Source of the DNA: Achromobacter arsenitoxydans SY8 | GTDB lineage: Bacteria > Pseudomonadota > Gammaproteobacteria > Burkholderiales > Burkholderiaceae_B | Direction: 5' to 3' | NCBI RefSeq assembly: GCF_000236785.1 | Contig: NZ_AGUF01000001.1 | Span: forward strand, 1 to 64,000 | DNA: 64,000 nt | Shown here: piece by piece, positions 36,678 to 46,539 of the stretch | Layout of the letters: every line of letters starts with the position of its first letter | Position numbering within the stretch: the stretch's first letter is position 1 | Notes under the pieces: model-generated | Database searches by the model: none | What the model was told of the DNA's origin: nothing | The model's input: the letters and a program-made list of their open reading frames with translations, nothing else | Position numbers and translations under genes: made by a program

Positions 36678-38264
36678 ATGGCATCTCGGTTTTCGCGTGT
36701 CTTGGCCTGCGGCTCCGCCGCGGTAATGCTGGCCTTTGGCACATTCAGTTCGGCCATGGCTCGCGATCTGGTGATTGCATTGAAGACCGAGCCGTCTTCG
36801 ATGGATCCGCAGTATCACGCGCTGACGCCCAACACGCAGATTTCCCAGACCATCTTCGACACCCTGGTTGCCACCGACGCGCAGCTCAAGCCCCAACCCT
36901 CCCTGGCCGAATCGTGGACGGTGGATGGCAAGGTGTGGACATTCAAGCTGCGCCCCAACGTGAAGTTCTCCGACGGCACGCCGTTTACGGCGGAAGACGT
37001 GGTGTTCACGTATGACCGCGTGCCCAAGGTGCCGAACAGCCCGTCGCCGTTCACGCTGTATCTGGGTTCGGTGGCCAAGACGGAAGCGGTCGATCCAATG
37101 ACGGTGCGCATCACGACCAAGGATGTCGCCCCGAACCTGCTGGTGAACCTGGCGCAGTTGCCGATCATGTCCAAGAAGGCTGCGTCCGGGCCCGCGGCCG
37201 AAGGCAAGACCACCACGGAACTGAACAGCGGCGACGGCCTGGTCGGCACCGGCCCGTACAAGTTCGTTTCCTGGAAACGCGGCGCGGAATTCGTCCTGGC
37301 CCGCAACGACAATTACTGGGGCAAGAAGCCCGAGTGGGATCGCGTGGTTTACCGTCCGATCAGCAACGCCGCCGCGCGCGTGGCGGCCCTGCTGGCGGGC
37401 GACGTCGACATGATCGAGGATCCCCCCACTGACGACCTGCCCAAGCTCAAGGGCGACAAGAAGCTGTTCGTCGAAGAGACGCCGTCGGTGCGTGTGGTGT
37501 ACGTGGCGCTGGACCAGCACGCCGAACCCTCTCCCGGCATCCAGGGCACGGACAAGAATCCGATGAAGGACAAGCGCGTGCGCGAGGCGCTGTCGCTGGC
37601 CATCAATCGCGACGCCCTGGTGGAACGCGTGATGGGCGGCGTGGCGCTGCCCGCGGGCAATCTGTTGCCCTATCCGATGTTCGGATCGAGCAAGGAGCAT
37701 TCGAAGGCGCCCAAGGCCGACGTCGAAAAGGCCAAGGCGCTGCTGAAGGAAGCGGGTTATCCCAATGGCTTCTCGATCACGCTGGGTTCGCCGTCCGGCC
37801 GCTACGTCAACGATTCCAAAGTGGCGCAGGCCATTGCATCCATGTGGACGCGCATCGGGGTGAAGACCAGCGTGGACGCGATGGCCCCGCCGGTGTTCTT
37901 CAAGAATCGCGACTCCTATGCGTTCTCCGCCTACCTGGCGGGCTGGTCGGTGACCAGCGGCGAAATGTCCAACGCGTTGACGTCCTTGCTGATGACGCGC
38001 AATCCGGAGGCCGGCCAGGGCACTACGAACCGCAGCCGGTATTCCAATCCCAAGATGGACGATCTGGTCAAGCAAGCATCGTCCACGATGGATGACGCCA
38101 AGCGCGCCGAGCTGCTGTCGACCGCCAGCAATATCGCGATGGACGACTTTGCCATGCTGCCCGTGCATTTTGAACTGTCGGTGTGGGCCATGAAGAACGA
38201 CATCCGCTATCAGGGCCGTCCCGATCAAGTCACGCTGGCGCAGTTCGCTACGCTAAAGAAGTAG
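36678..38264 (+). CDS. peptide/opine-type ABC transporter substrate-binding protein (DppA family)
   Basis: This 528-aa SBP_bac_5-family periplasmic protein has a signal peptide ending about FSSAMA-RD. The mature segment DLVIALKTEPSSMDPQY and the family motif LRPNVKFSDGTPFTAEDVVF follow. The ATG at 36678 has GGGAG 8 bp upstream; the longer frame is not signal-like. It is the first gene of a five-gene importer operon. The ligand class (di/oligopeptide, glutathione, opine) cannot be separated by eye; the M20 hydrolase downstream suggests a peptide or acylated amino acid. Confidence 0.92.
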   Translation: MASRFSRVLACGSAAVMLAFGTFSSAMARDLVIALKTEPSSMDPQYHALTPNTQISQTIFDTLVATDAQLKPQPSLAESWTVDGKVWTFKLRPNVKFSDGTPFTAEDVVFTYDRVPKVPNSPSPFTLYLGSVAKTEAVDPMTVRITTKDVAPNLLVNLAQLPIMSKKAASGPAAEGKTTTELNSGDGLVGTGPYKFVSWKRGAEFVLARNDNYWGKKPEWDRVVYRPISNAAARVAALLAGDVDMIEDPPTDDLPKLKGDKKLFVEETPSVRVVYVALDQHAEPSPGIQGTDKNPMKDKRVREALSLAINRDALVERVMGGVALPAGNLLPYPMFGSSKEHSKAPKADVEKAKALLKEAGYPNGFSITLGSPSGRYVNDSKVAQAIASMWTRIGVKTSVDAMAPPVFFKNRDSYAFSAYLAGWSVTSGEMSNALTSLLMTRNPEAGQGTTNRSRYSNPKMDDLVKQASSTMDDAKRAELLSTASNIAMDDFAMLPVHFELSVWAMKNDIRYQGRPDQVTLAQFATLKK

Positions 38265-38285
38265 CGCGCGCCGGGCGATAGATCT

Positions 38286-39260
38286 GTGCTTGCAACGATA
38301 GTAAGAAGGCTCCTGCAGACCATCGTCGTCATGCTCGCCATGTCGGCGCTGGTCTTCGCGGGTATCTACATGGTGGGCGATCCGGTGTCCATGCTGGCCA
38401 GCCCGGAAGCCACGGAAGCGCAACGCGCCGCGATCAGGACCTCGCTCGGATTGGATCAGCCGCTATGGCGGCAATACATGATCTTCATGAGCCAGGCTGT
38501 GCGCGGCGATTTCGGCAACAGCTTCCTGACGGGCGAGCCGGCCATGCATCTGATCCTGGAGCGCATGCCGGCGACGGTGGAACTGGCCTGTGTGGCGATG
38601 CTGCTGTCAGTGCTGATCGGCGTGCCGCTGGGCATTCTTGCGGGCTTGAAGCCTGCCGCGGTGGGATCGCGCGCGATCATGACCGGTTCCGTGCTGGGTT
38701 TTTCGCTGCCCAACTTCTGGGTCGGCCTGATGCTGATCATGGTATTCGCCGTGATGCTGGGATGGGTGCCGGCAGGCGGACGTGGAGACACGGTCAGTAT
38801 TGGCTCGCTGCAGTTGAGCGTGCTGACCTTCGACGGCTGGCTCAGCCTGGCGCTGCCGGCGGCCACCATCGCAATCGCCAAGTGCGCGATGATCATCCGC
38901 GTCACGCGCGCCGCCACGCGCGAGGCGCTGCCCATGGACTACATCAAGTTTGCGCGCGCCAAGGGCCTGTCCGAAAAGCGCGTGCTGGGCGTGCACCTGC
39001 TCAAGAACATCCTGATTCCCGTGGTGACCGTGGCGGGCCTGGAATTCGGCCAGGTGATGGCCTTTGCCGTGGTCACCGAAACCGTGTTTTCCTGGCCCGG
39101 CATGGGCAAGCTGTTGATTGATTCGATCATCAACCTGGACCGGCCGGTGGTGGTGGCTTATCTGCTGCTCATTGTGTTCTTTCTTGTCATGCTCAACCTT
39201 GTGGTGGACATCATCTACACGGTGCTGGATCCCCGCGTACGCCTGGACAGCCGCCGATGA
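38286..39260 (+). CDS. ABC transporter permease (DppB-like)
   Basis: This 324-aa inner-membrane permease has six hydrophobic segments and the coupling loop EALPMDYIKFARAKGLSEKR typical of DppB/OppB. It begins with GTG 21 bp after the binding-protein stop. Its stop overlaps the next permease gene by 4 bp (ATGA). Confidence 0.93.
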   Translation: MLATIVRRLLQTIVVMLAMSALVFAGIYMVGDPVSMLASPEATEAQRAAIRTSLGLDQPLWRQYMIFMSQAVRGDFGNSFLTGEPAMHLILERMPATVELACVAMLLSVLIGVPLGILAGLKPAAVGSRAIMTGSVLGFSLPNFWVGLMLIMVFAVMLGWVPAGGRGDTVSIGSLQLSVLTFDGWLSLALPAATIAIAKCAMIIRVTRAATREALPMDYIKFARAKGLSEKRVLGVHLLKNILIPVVTVAGLEFGQVMAFAVVTETVFSWPGMGKLLIDSIINLDRPVVVAYLLLIVFFLVMLNLVVDIIYTVLDPRVRLDSRR

Positions 39261-40174
39261 ATACGCAGACCGCCGCCGCGCCCCCTGTTCCGGCCAAAGA
39301 GCAGTCGCCCTGGCGCAGATTCGTATCGGATTTCTTTGCCAGCAAGCTGGCCACGCTGGGCCTGGTGATGCTGGTGCTTATTGTCGGCGCCGCGCTGCTG
39401 GCGCCCTGGATCGCGCCGCAGAACCCCTATGACCTTGCGAGCCTGGACATCATGGATTCCAAGCTCAAGCCGGGCAGCGAAAGCGGCGACGGTTCCATGC
39501 GTCATTGGCTGGGCACCGACGGTCAGGCGCGCGACCTGTTCTCAGCCATCCTCTACGGCATGCGCACGAGCCTCATGGTGGCCACCGTGTCGGTGCTGGC
39601 GGCCTTTGGCATCGGCGCCACCGTGGGGCTGATCGCCGCGTATTTCGGGGGGCGCACAGATGCCTTGCTGATGCGGATTGTGGATATCCAGCTGTCGTTT
39701 CCCGCCATTCTTGTCGCGCTGATGCTGCTGGCCATTCTGGGCAAGGGTGTGGATAAGGTGATCATCGCGCTGATCGTCGTGCAGTGGGCCTACTTTGCAC
39801 GAGCGGCGCGGGGCGCGGCGCTGGTCGAACGCGGCAAGGAATACGTGGAGGCGGCGCGCTGCATGTCGCTGTCGTGGGGTCGCGTGCTGTTCCGCCATGT
39901 GTTGCCGAACTGTATGCCGCCGCTCATCGTGATCGCCACGATCGACCTGGCTCATGCGATCGCACTGGAAGCCACGCTCTCGTTTCTGGGCGTCGGCGTG
40001 CCGGTGACCGAGCCGTCGCTGGGCATGCTGATCTACAACGGCTTTGAGTACCTGTTGTCGGGGCAGTACTGGATCTCGTTCTTTCCCGGCATCGCCCTGG
40101 CATTGGCCATCATCGCGATCAACCTGGTGGGGGACCACCTGCGCGATGTGCTCAACCCGCGGCACGCGAACTGA
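39257..40174 (+). CDS. ABC transporter permease (DppC-like)
   Basis: This 305-aa second permease has a cytoplasmic N-terminal extension, the GTDGQARDLFSAILYGMRTS region characteristic of DppC, and the coupling loop GKEYVEAARCMSLSWGRVLF. It pairs with the preceding DppB-like protein. An exact DnaA box lies within the gene at 39748-39756. Confidence 0.93.
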   Translation: MNTQTAAAPPVPAKEQSPWRRFVSDFFASKLATLGLVMLVLIVGAALLAPWIAPQNPYDLASLDIMDSKLKPGSESGDGSMRHWLGTDGQARDLFSAILYGMRTSLMVATVSVLAAFGIGATVGLIAAYFGGRTDALLMRIVDIQLSFPAILVALMLLAILGKGVDKVIIALIVVQWAYFARAARGAALVERGKEYVEAARCMSLSWGRVLFRHVLPNCMPPLIVIATIDLAHAIALEATLSFLGVGVPVTEPSLGMLIYNGFEYLLSGQYWISFFPGIALALAIIAINLVGDHLRDVLNPRHAN

Positions 40175-40185
40175 GGGCGGGTGCG

Positions 40186-41196
40186 ATGCTCACACACGCG
40201 ACGCAGCAGCCTATGGCCCGATCCAAGCCTGTTCTTGATGTTCAGGGTTTGAAGACGCACTTTTTCACTCGCAATGGTGTGGTGAAAGCCGTGGATGGCG
40301 TGGACCTCAGCCTGGCTGAAGGAGAGATCCTGGGGCTGGTGGGTGAATCGGGTTCCGGGAAGAGCATTACCGGCTTTTCGCTGATGGGACTGCTGGACGA
40401 GCCCGGACGCATCGTCGAAGGCCAGCTGCTGCTCAATGGCGAGGACCTGCGCGCCGCCACGCCAGACCGGTGGCGGCAGCTACGCGGCCAGGAGATCGCC
40501 ATGATCTTCCAGGATCCGATGATGACGCTGAATCCCGTGCTGCGCGTGGATACGCAGATGATAGAAGCGGTGCAGGCGCATGGCAAGGCCACGCGCGAAC
40601 AGGCGCGTCAGCGCGCCCTGCAGACGCTGTCCATGGTGGGCATACCGTCGCCGCAGGAGCGCCTGCGGGCTTATCCACATCAGTTGTCGGGCGGCATGCG
40701 GCAGCGCGTGGCGATCGCGATCGCGCTATTGAATTCGCCGCGCCTCATTATTGCGGACGAGCCCACCACCGCGCTGGATGTCACGATACAAGGTCAGATC
40801 CTGTTCGAAGTGCAGAAGCTCTGCCGCGAGACCGGCACCGGCCTGATCTGGATTACGCACGACCTGGCCGTGGTGGCGGGTCTGGCCGATCGGGTGTCCG
40901 TGATGTATGCGGGCCGCGTCGTGGAAACGGGCAGCACTGAGGCGGTCATCAGCCATCCGATGCATCCTTATACGCATGGTCTGATTGCTTCGATACCCAC
41001 GCCGCAATCCCGCGGAAAGCCGCTGGTGCCGATTCCCGGCATGACACCGTCGCTGCTCAATCTGCCGCAAGGCTGTGCGTTCCGCGGACGTTGTCCGCGC
41101 GCGACCGACGCCTGTCTGGCCGAACCGCAACCCGTGGAAGTCCGCCCGGCGCAATGGGTGCGCTGCTGGCATGCCGGAGGCCCAGACGCCAAATGA
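40186..41196 (+). CDS. ABC transporter ATP-binding protein (DppD-like)
   Basis: This 336-aa ATPase has Walker A GESGSGKS, signature [16 protein letters not shown] and Walker [13 protein letters not shown]. The oligopeptide-type C-terminal extension has Cys-rich motifs ([14 protein letters not shown]) that may bind an iron-sulfur cluster. An ATG at 40213 is an alternative start. An exact DnaA box lies at 40671-40679. Confidence 0.93.
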   Translation: MLTHATQQPMARSKPVLDVQGLKTHFFTRNGVVKAVDGVDLSLAEGEILGLVGESGSGKSITGFSLMGLLDEPGRIVEGQLLLNGEDLRAATPDRWRQLRGQEIAMIFQDPMMTLNPVLRVDTQMIEAVQAHGKATREQARQRALQTLSMVGIPSPQERLRAYPHQLSGGMRQRVAIAIALLNSPRLIIADEPTTALDVTIQGQILFEVQKLCRETGTGLIWITHDLAVVAGLADRVSVMYAGRVVETGSTEAVISHPMHPYTHGLIASIPTPQSRGKPLVPIPGMTPSLLNLPQGCAFRGRCPRATDACLAEPQPVEVRPAQWVRCWHAGGPDAK

Positions 41197-42209
41197 GCGT
41201 AGCGCAGCGCGACACTACCCCTATCCTAGCCTTGCGCGAAGTCGAGCTGCGCTTCGTGCAGCCGGTGGACTTGGCCGGGCGCATTGCGAACCTGCTTGGC
41301 GCGGGTCTCAAGACACAGGTCGTGCATGCCGTGGCCGGGGTGGACCTGGAGGTCAAGCCTGGCGAAGTGATCGGCATCGTCGGTGAATCAGGCTGCGGAA
41401 AGTCCACGCTGGGCCGCATTGTGTCGGGCATCTTGCCGCCCACCGCCGGCCAGGTGCATTACCGCGGCAAGCCCGTCCATGACATGACGGGCCAGGAGCG
41501 GCGTGCCTACGAACTGGGCGTGCAGATGATCTTCCAGGATCCGTACGCGTCGCTGAATCCGCGCATGCGCGTGCGCGAGATCATCGGCGAAGCGCCGGCG
41601 GCGCATGGGCTCATCCGGTCGCGCGACAAGGAAGCTTACGTGGCCGGCCTGATGCGCCAGGTCGGGCTGGATCCGAGTTTTTCGCAGCGTTATCCCCATC
41701 AGTTTTCCGGCGGCCAGCGGCAGCGTATTGGCATTGCGCGGGCGCTGGCGCTCAAGCCTTCGGTGATCGTCTGCGATGAGGCCGTGGCGGCGCTGGATGT
41801 GTCGATCCAGGCGCAGGTGCTGAATCTGTTCGAGAAACTGCGCGACGACCTGGACCTGACCTATCTGTTCATCAGCCATAACCTTAGCGTGGTCAGTCAC
41901 ATTTCGGACCGCGTGGCGATCATGTACCTGGGGCGGGTGGTGGAGCTTGCGCCGACCGACACGGTGTTCACGCGGGCCAATCATCCCTACACCGAGGCGC
42001 TGCTGAAGGAGCTGCCGACGCTGACGCCGGGACGGCGCACCTACCAGCCGATCAAGGGCGAGCTGCCTTCGCCGCTGGATCCTCCCACCGGCTGCGCGTT
42101 TCATCCGCGCTGTCCCCATGCGATGCCGCGCTGCAAGGCGGAGCGTCCGCTGCTGCGGGAGATCGCGCCGGGGCAGTACAGCGCCTGCCATCTGAATGAC
42201 CTTGCCTGA
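41193..42209 (+). CDS. ABC transporter ATP-binding protein (DppF-like)
   Basis: This 338-aa ATPase has Walker [13 protein letters not shown], signature [15 protein letters not shown], Walker [13 protein letters not shown] and C-terminal [14 protein letters not shown]. The ATG at 41193 overlaps the DppD stop (ATGA). Walker B has DEAVAALD, where DEPVSALD is the usual form. It completes an A-B-C-D-F importer. Confidence 0.93.
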   Translation: MSVAQRDTTPILALREVELRFVQPVDLAGRIANLLGAGLKTQVVHAVAGVDLEVKPGEVIGIVGESGCGKSTLGRIVSGILPPTAGQVHYRGKPVHDMTGQERRAYELGVQMIFQDPYASLNPRMRVREIIGEAPAAHGLIRSRDKEAYVAGLMRQVGLDPSFSQRYPHQFSGGQRQRIGIARALALKPSVIVCDEAVAALDVSIQAQVLNLFEKLRDDLDLTYLFISHNLSVVSHISDRVAIMYLGRVVELAPTDTVFTRANHPYTEALLKELPTLTPGRRTYQPIKGELPSPLDPPTGCAFHPRCPHAMPRCKAERPLLREIAPGQYSACHLNDLA

Positions 42210-42321
42210 GGCCTGCGCCAAAAAAGGGCTGGACGCGGAAAGGGGGGCGGCGCGAGAATTCCCGCATAGGCAGGCCATCGGGCACGCGCCATCCATCAAC
42301 CAATATTGTTTATCCACAGCC

Positions 42322-43521
42322 ATGAAGACCATAGCCGAAATCGAACGCGTACACGGGGATCTGACCGCCTTGCGCCGGGACATCCACGCGCATCCCGAAC
42401 TGGCGTTCCAGGAAACGCGCACGTCCAGCCTGGTGGCCGAGCGTTTGCGCGAGTGGGGACTGGAAGTCCACACGGGCCTGGGGAAAACTGGTGTGGTGGG
42501 CATTTTGCGCGCGGGCAGCGGCAAGAAGACCATCGGCCTGCGGGCAGACATGGACGCGCTACCCATGCCCGAACACAACCGCTTTGCCCACAAGTCCACC
42601 ATCAGCGGACGCATGCATGGCTGCGGCCATGACGGGCACACGACAATGCTGCTGGGCGCCGCGCAGTACCTGTCCAAGCACCGCAACTTCGACGGCACCG
42701 TGGTGTTCATCTTCCAGCCGGCAGAAGAAGGCGGCAACGCCGGCGCGCGCGCCATGATGAAGGACGGGCTGTTCGACAAATTTCCCTGCGATGCCGTGTT
42801 CGGCATCCACAACATGCCCGGCATGCCGGTCAATCAGTTCGGCTTCCGTTCGGGCCCAACGATGGCGTCGAGCAATCGCTGGGACATCGTCATCAAGGGT
42901 GTTGGCGGCCACGCCGCCCAACCGCATGCGTCGGTCGATCCGATCATCGTCGCGGCCGACATGGTCCACGCGCTGCAGACCGTGATCTCGCGCAGCAAGA
43001 ACCCGCTGGAGCAGGCGGTGCTGTCGATCACTCAGATCCACGCCGGCGACGCGTACAACGTGATTCCCGGCGAAGCGGTGCTGCGCGGCACGGTTCGCAC
43101 GTATTCGGTCGAAACCCTGGACAAGATCGAAGCGGACATGCGGCGCATCGCCACTACCCTGCCGCAGGTCTATGGCGGCACGGGCGAGCTGGACTTCGTG
43201 CGGGCCTATCCGCCGCTGGTGAACTGGGAAAAGGAAACGGCCTTTGCGGCCAAGGTGGCGGAAGACGCCTTCGGCGCCGAAAACGTGCTGCGCGACATGC
43301 CGCCATTCATGGGAGCCGAGGATTTCTCGTTCTTCCTGGAGGCCATTCCGGGTTCGTACCTTTTCCTGGGCAATGGCGATGGCGACCACCGCATGGAAAG
43401 CTATCACGGCATGGGCCCGTGCCAGCTGCACAATCCCAATTACGACTTTAACGACGCGCTGCTGCCGGTGGGCGCGACCTATTGGGTGAAGCTGGTGGAA
43501 GCGTTTATGCCGGCCTCGTAA
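42322..43521 (+). CDS. M20-family amidohydrolase / aminoacylase (HipO-like)
   Basis: This 399-aa metallopeptidase-type hydrolase removes an acyl group or cleaves a dipeptide bond. It has metal-site motifs RADMDALP, MHGCGHDGHT (ligand Cys and His) and QPAEEGGNAGA, and the dimerisation domain with GGHAAQPHASVDP. The start at 42322 gives the canonical N-terminus, but the usual ribosome-binding-site position is occupied by an exact DnaA box (42310-42318) instead. It probably processes the compound imported by the preceding ABC system. Confidence 0.9.
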   Translation: MKTIAEIERVHGDLTALRRDIHAHPELAFQETRTSSLVAERLREWGLEVHTGLGKTGVVGILRAGSGKKTIGLRADMDALPMPEHNRFAHKSTISGRMHGCGHDGHTTMLLGAAQYLSKHRNFDGTVVFIFQPAEEGGNAGARAMMKDGLFDKFPCDAVFGIHNMPGMPVNQFGFRSGPTMASSNRWDIVIKGVGGHAAQPHASVDPIIVAADMVHALQTVISRSKNPLEQAVLSITQIHAGDAYNVIPGEAVLRGTVRTYSVETLDKIEADMRRIATTLPQVYGGTGELDFVRAYPPLVNWEKETAFAAKVAEDAFGAENVLRDMPPFMGAEDFSFFLEAIPGSYLFLGNGDGDHRMESYHGMGPCQLHNPNYDFNDALLPVGATYWVKLVEAFMPAS

Positions 43522-43556
43522 GGACCGATACGCTATTTGCTTATATGCGGTTCGCC

Positions 43557-43588
43557 AGGAAGCCGCGGGTCGTTCCCCGCGGCTTCCT
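43557..43588 (+). terminator. strong hairpin after the M20 hydrolase gene
   Basis: AGGAAGCCGCGGG and CCCGCGGCTTCCT form a perfect 13-bp stem with a 6-nt loop, 36 bp after the stop codon. No T-run follows, so it may be a rho-assisted terminator or an mRNA 3' stabiliser of the dpp-M20 operon. Confidence 0.6.
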
Positions 43589-43699
43589 GCTATATGACGT
43601 AAAGCTTTGTTCAAACGCCGATAACTTCGTTTGAGATAGAAGAGGCGGTTTCCATAATCGGTCGTTCCAGATATGCCGCAAGGCGAACCGGAGCGATAG

Positions 43700-44607
43700 A
43701 TGTCCCAGAGCAACGCCTTGCGGCGCGAAGCAGACGCCGCCCCCACCCCCAGGCGCAGTCTTTTGAACTGCGCCCCCTGCCCGGTCCGCTGGGCGCCGAG
43801 ATCATCGGCCTGGACCTGTCGCGCGAACTGGCGCCCGCCGATTTTGCGCGCGTCCACAAGGCGCACCTGGATCATCACCTGCTGGTGTTCCGCGACCAGC
43901 GCATCACCCCGCAGCAGCACATCGACTTCAGCCGCCGCTTTGGCCGCCTGATGATCCACGTGCTGCACCAGTTCCATCTGGCCGGCCATCCCGAGATCCT
44001 GACGGTTTCCAACATCCTGGAAGACGGCAAGCCGATAGGCCTGGGCGATGCGGGCAAGTATTGGCACTCGGACATTTCGTACAAGGAGCTTCCCAGCCTG
44101 GGGTCGCTGCTGCACGCGCAGGAGCTGCCTTCCGAGGGCGGGGACACCTTGTTCGCCAACATGCACCTCGCGTACGACACGCTGCCGGCCGCGCTGAAGA
44201 GTGCGGTCGAGGGCAGGCGCGGCGTGCATTCCTACCTGGCCCAGTACGGACAACTGCAGAAGGAAGGCAACTGGCGTCCCAATCTGAGCGCGCAGCAGAT
44301 CGCGCAAGTGCAGGAAGTGGTGCATCCGGTGGTGCGCACGCACCCCGAGAACGGGCGCCGCGCGCTGTTCGTCAGCGAAGGCTTCACCACGCGCATCGAA
44401 GGCCTGCCTGACGATGAAAGCCGCGCCTTGCTGAACGAACTGTTTGTCCACAGCGTCCGGCCGGAGCACATCTACCGCCACAAATGGCAGCCGCACGATC
44501 TGGTGTTCTGGGACAACCGTTCGCTGATCCACCTGGCGGGCGGCACGCCGGATCACCTGCGCCGCAAGCTCTACCGCACGACGATCGAGGGCGACGCGCC
44601 GTTCTGA
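43700..44607 (+). pseudogene. TauD/TfdA-family dioxygenase with an N-terminal frameshift
   Basis: The C-terminal part (frame of 43762-44607) is a clear Fe(II)/2-oxoglutarate dioxygenase of the TauD family. It has FELRPLPGPLGAEIIGLDLS, YWHSDISYKELPS (HxD) and the distal WDNRSLIHLAG. The only ATG with a ribosome-binding site (GGAG at 43690) is at 43700, in another frame. The two frames join if one base is restored, most simply in the C run at 43746-43750. An in-frame GTG at 43885 would lose about 40 conserved residues. It is either a real inactivating deletion or a sequencing error. The sulfonate-type ABC importer follows. Confidence 0.75.
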
Positions 44608-44652
44608 AAACCGGCCCTTTCGCCGCCGCACCACTTATCCACAAGGAACGCC

Positions 44653-45696
44653 ATGCGCTTTTCCTCCACACTCCGGGATCGACTGGTCCAGACCGCCACC
44701 GGCGCCGGCCTGGCGCTGATACTTGCCGTGCTTGCGCTGGCCTCGCCCACGCCCGCGATGGCCGAAGGACGCATCCGCATCGCCGAGCAATACGGCATCG
44801 TCTATCTGCTGCTGAACGTGGCGCGCGATCAGCAACTGATCGAGAAGCACGGCAAGGCCGAAGGTGTGGATATCTCGGTCGAGTGGGCCAAGCTGTCCGG
44901 CGGCTCGGCCGTGAACGACGCGCTGCTCTCCGGGGCTGTGGATATCGCGGGGGCGGGCGTGGGACCGCTGCTGACGATCTGGGACCGCACGCATGGCAAG
45001 CAGAATGTGAAGGGCGTGGCGTCGCTGGGCAATTTTCCCTACTACCTGGTTACCAACAACCCGAACGTGAAGACGATCGCCGACTTCACCGACAAGGACC
45101 GCATTGCGGTGCCGGCCGTGGGCGTGTCGGTGCAGTCGCGCGTGCTGCAGCTGGCCTCGGCCAAGCTGTGGGGCGATGCGCAGTTCAACAAGCTGGACAA
45201 GATTTCGGTGGCGCTGCCGCACCCGGACGCGGCGGCGGCCATCATTGCCGGCGGCACGGAAATCACGGGCCATTTCGGCAATCCGCCGTTCCAGGAGCAG
45301 GAGCTGGCCGAAAATCCCAAGGCGCGCATCGTGCTCAATTCCTATGACGTGCTGGGCGGCCCCAGTTCGTCTACCGTGCTGTTCGCCACCGAGAAGTTCC
45401 GGCGCGACAATCCCAAGACCTACAAGGCCTTCCAGGAAGCGCTGAAGGAAGCGGCCGGCTTTGCCGCCGCGAACCCCGAGAAGGCGGCGGACATCTACCT
45501 GCGCGTCACCGGCGCCAAGCAGGATCGCGACTTTCTGATCAAAGTGATCAAGAATCCCGACGTGCAGTTCAAGCTGGAGCCGCAGAACACGTTTGCGCTG
45601 GCCGAGTTCATGCACAAGGTGGGCGCGATCAAGAATGCGCCCGCCAGCTGGCGCGACTACTTCTTCGACGATCCGGTAACGGCGCAGGGAAGCTGA
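44653..45696 (+). CDS. sulfonate/nitrate/taurine-type ABC substrate-binding protein
   Basis: This 347-aa protein has a signal peptide ending about PTPAMA-EG. The mature fold is of the SsuA/TauA/NMT1 type (RIRIAEQYGIVYLLLNVARD, ALLSGAVDIAGAGVGPLL). The start at 44653 has AAGGA just upstream, and an exact DnaA box (44635-44643) overlaps that region. Ligands in this family include alkanesulfonates, taurine, nitrate and thiamine precursors. The adjacent TauD-like gene favours a sulfonate or similar oxidisable compound. Confidence 0.87.
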   Translation: MRFSSTLRDRLVQTATGAGLALILAVLALASPTPAMAEGRIRIAEQYGIVYLLLNVARDQQLIEKHGKAEGVDISVEWAKLSGGSAVNDALLSGAVDIAGAGVGPLLTIWDRTHGKQNVKGVASLGNFPYYLVTNNPNVKTIADFTDKDRIAVPAVGVSVQSRVLQLASAKLWGDAQFNKLDKISVALPHPDAAAAIIAGGTEITGHFGNPPFQEQELAENPKARIVLNSYDVLGGPSSSTVLFATEKFRRDNPKTYKAFQEALKEAAGFAAANPEKAADIYLRVTGAKQDRDFLIKVIKNPDVQFKLEPQNTFALAEFMHKVGAIKNAPASWRDYFFDDPVTAQGS

Positions 45697-45698
45697 TC

Positions 45699-46529
45699 AT
45701 GACCCTGCACGCCGCCGGCCCTGTGGATAAGATTGAAAACGCCACGCCGCTGCTGGCTGTGGATAAGGTGTCGATCGAATACAAGACGCGTGAACGGCGC
45801 GTCCGCGCCACGCATCAGGTGAGTTTCGATGTGCATGGCGCCGAGCGTTTCATCCTGCTCGGGCCGTCCGGCTGCGGCAAATCCACCCTGCTCAAGGCCA
45901 TCGCCGGATTCATCGAACCCACCGAGGGCAGCATCCGGGTCGACGGCAAGGCGGTACAGGGGCCGGGACCGGATCGCATCGTGGTGTTCCAGGAATTCGA
46001 CCAGCTTCCGCCCTGGAAGACGCTGCGCCAGAATGTCGCCTTTCCGCTGGTGGCCTCGCGCAAGCTGAACCGGCGCGAGGCCGACGAACGCGCGATGCAC
46101 TACCTGGACAAGGTTGGGCTGTCGGCGTTTGCCGATGCCTATCCGCATACGCTGTCCGGCGGCATGAAGCAGCGCGTGGCGATCGCCCGGGCGCTGGCGA
46201 TGCAGCCGCGTGTGTTGCTGATGGACGAGCCCTTCGCGGCGCTGGACGCGCTGACGCGGCGGCGCATGCAGGAAGAGCTGATGGCGTTGTGGGACGACGT
46301 GCGCTTCACGCTGCTGTTCGTCACGCATTCGATCGAAGAGGCGCTGGTGCTGGGCAGCCGGATTTTGCTGCTGTCGCCGCATCCCGGCCGTGTGCGCGCC
46401 GAACTCAATGCGCATGGCTTCGACCTGCACAGCCAGGGATCCGCCGCGTTCCAGGCGGCGTCGCGGCGCATCCATGATTTGCTGTTCGACGTCCCTGCCC
46501 CTGCGCCGGCACAGCGTGCGGCGGCATGA
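45699..46529 (+). CDS. sulfonate/nitrate-type ABC ATP-binding protein
   Basis: This 276-aa ATPase has Walker A GPSGCGKST, signature [17 protein letters not shown] and Walker B LLMDEPFAALDALTR, as in SsuB/TauB/NrtD. It follows the binding-protein stop by 2 bp. Two exact DnaA boxes (45722-45730 and 45758-45766) sit only 36 bp apart within the first 25 codons. They encode PVDK and AVDK, and have little effect on the protein. Confidence 0.92.
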   Translation: MTLHAAGPVDKIENATPLLAVDKVSIEYKTRERRVRATHQVSFDVHGAERFILLGPSGCGKSTLLKAIAGFIEPTEGSIRVDGKAVQGPGPDRIVVFQEFDQLPPWKTLRQNVAFPLVASRKLNRREADERAMHYLDKVGLSAFADAYPHTLSGGMKQRVAIARALAMQPRVLLMDEPFAALDALTRRRMQEELMALWDDVRFTLLFVTHSIEEALVLGSRILLLSPHPGRVRAELNAHGFDLHSQGSAAFQAASRRIHDLLFDVPAPAPAQRAAA

Positions 46530-46539
46530 AGGAAATCGC

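Noticed and set aside
36570-38228. 552-codon minus-strand frame opposite the DppA-like gene
   Set aside because: It is an antisense shadow with no family features; the plus-strand protein is a full SBP_bac_5 member.
42559-44634. 691-codon open frame on the minus strand
   Set aside because: It runs opposite the M20 hydrolase and TauD-like gene; the product is Arg/His-rich with no recognisable domain. The plus-strand proteins have clear motifs.
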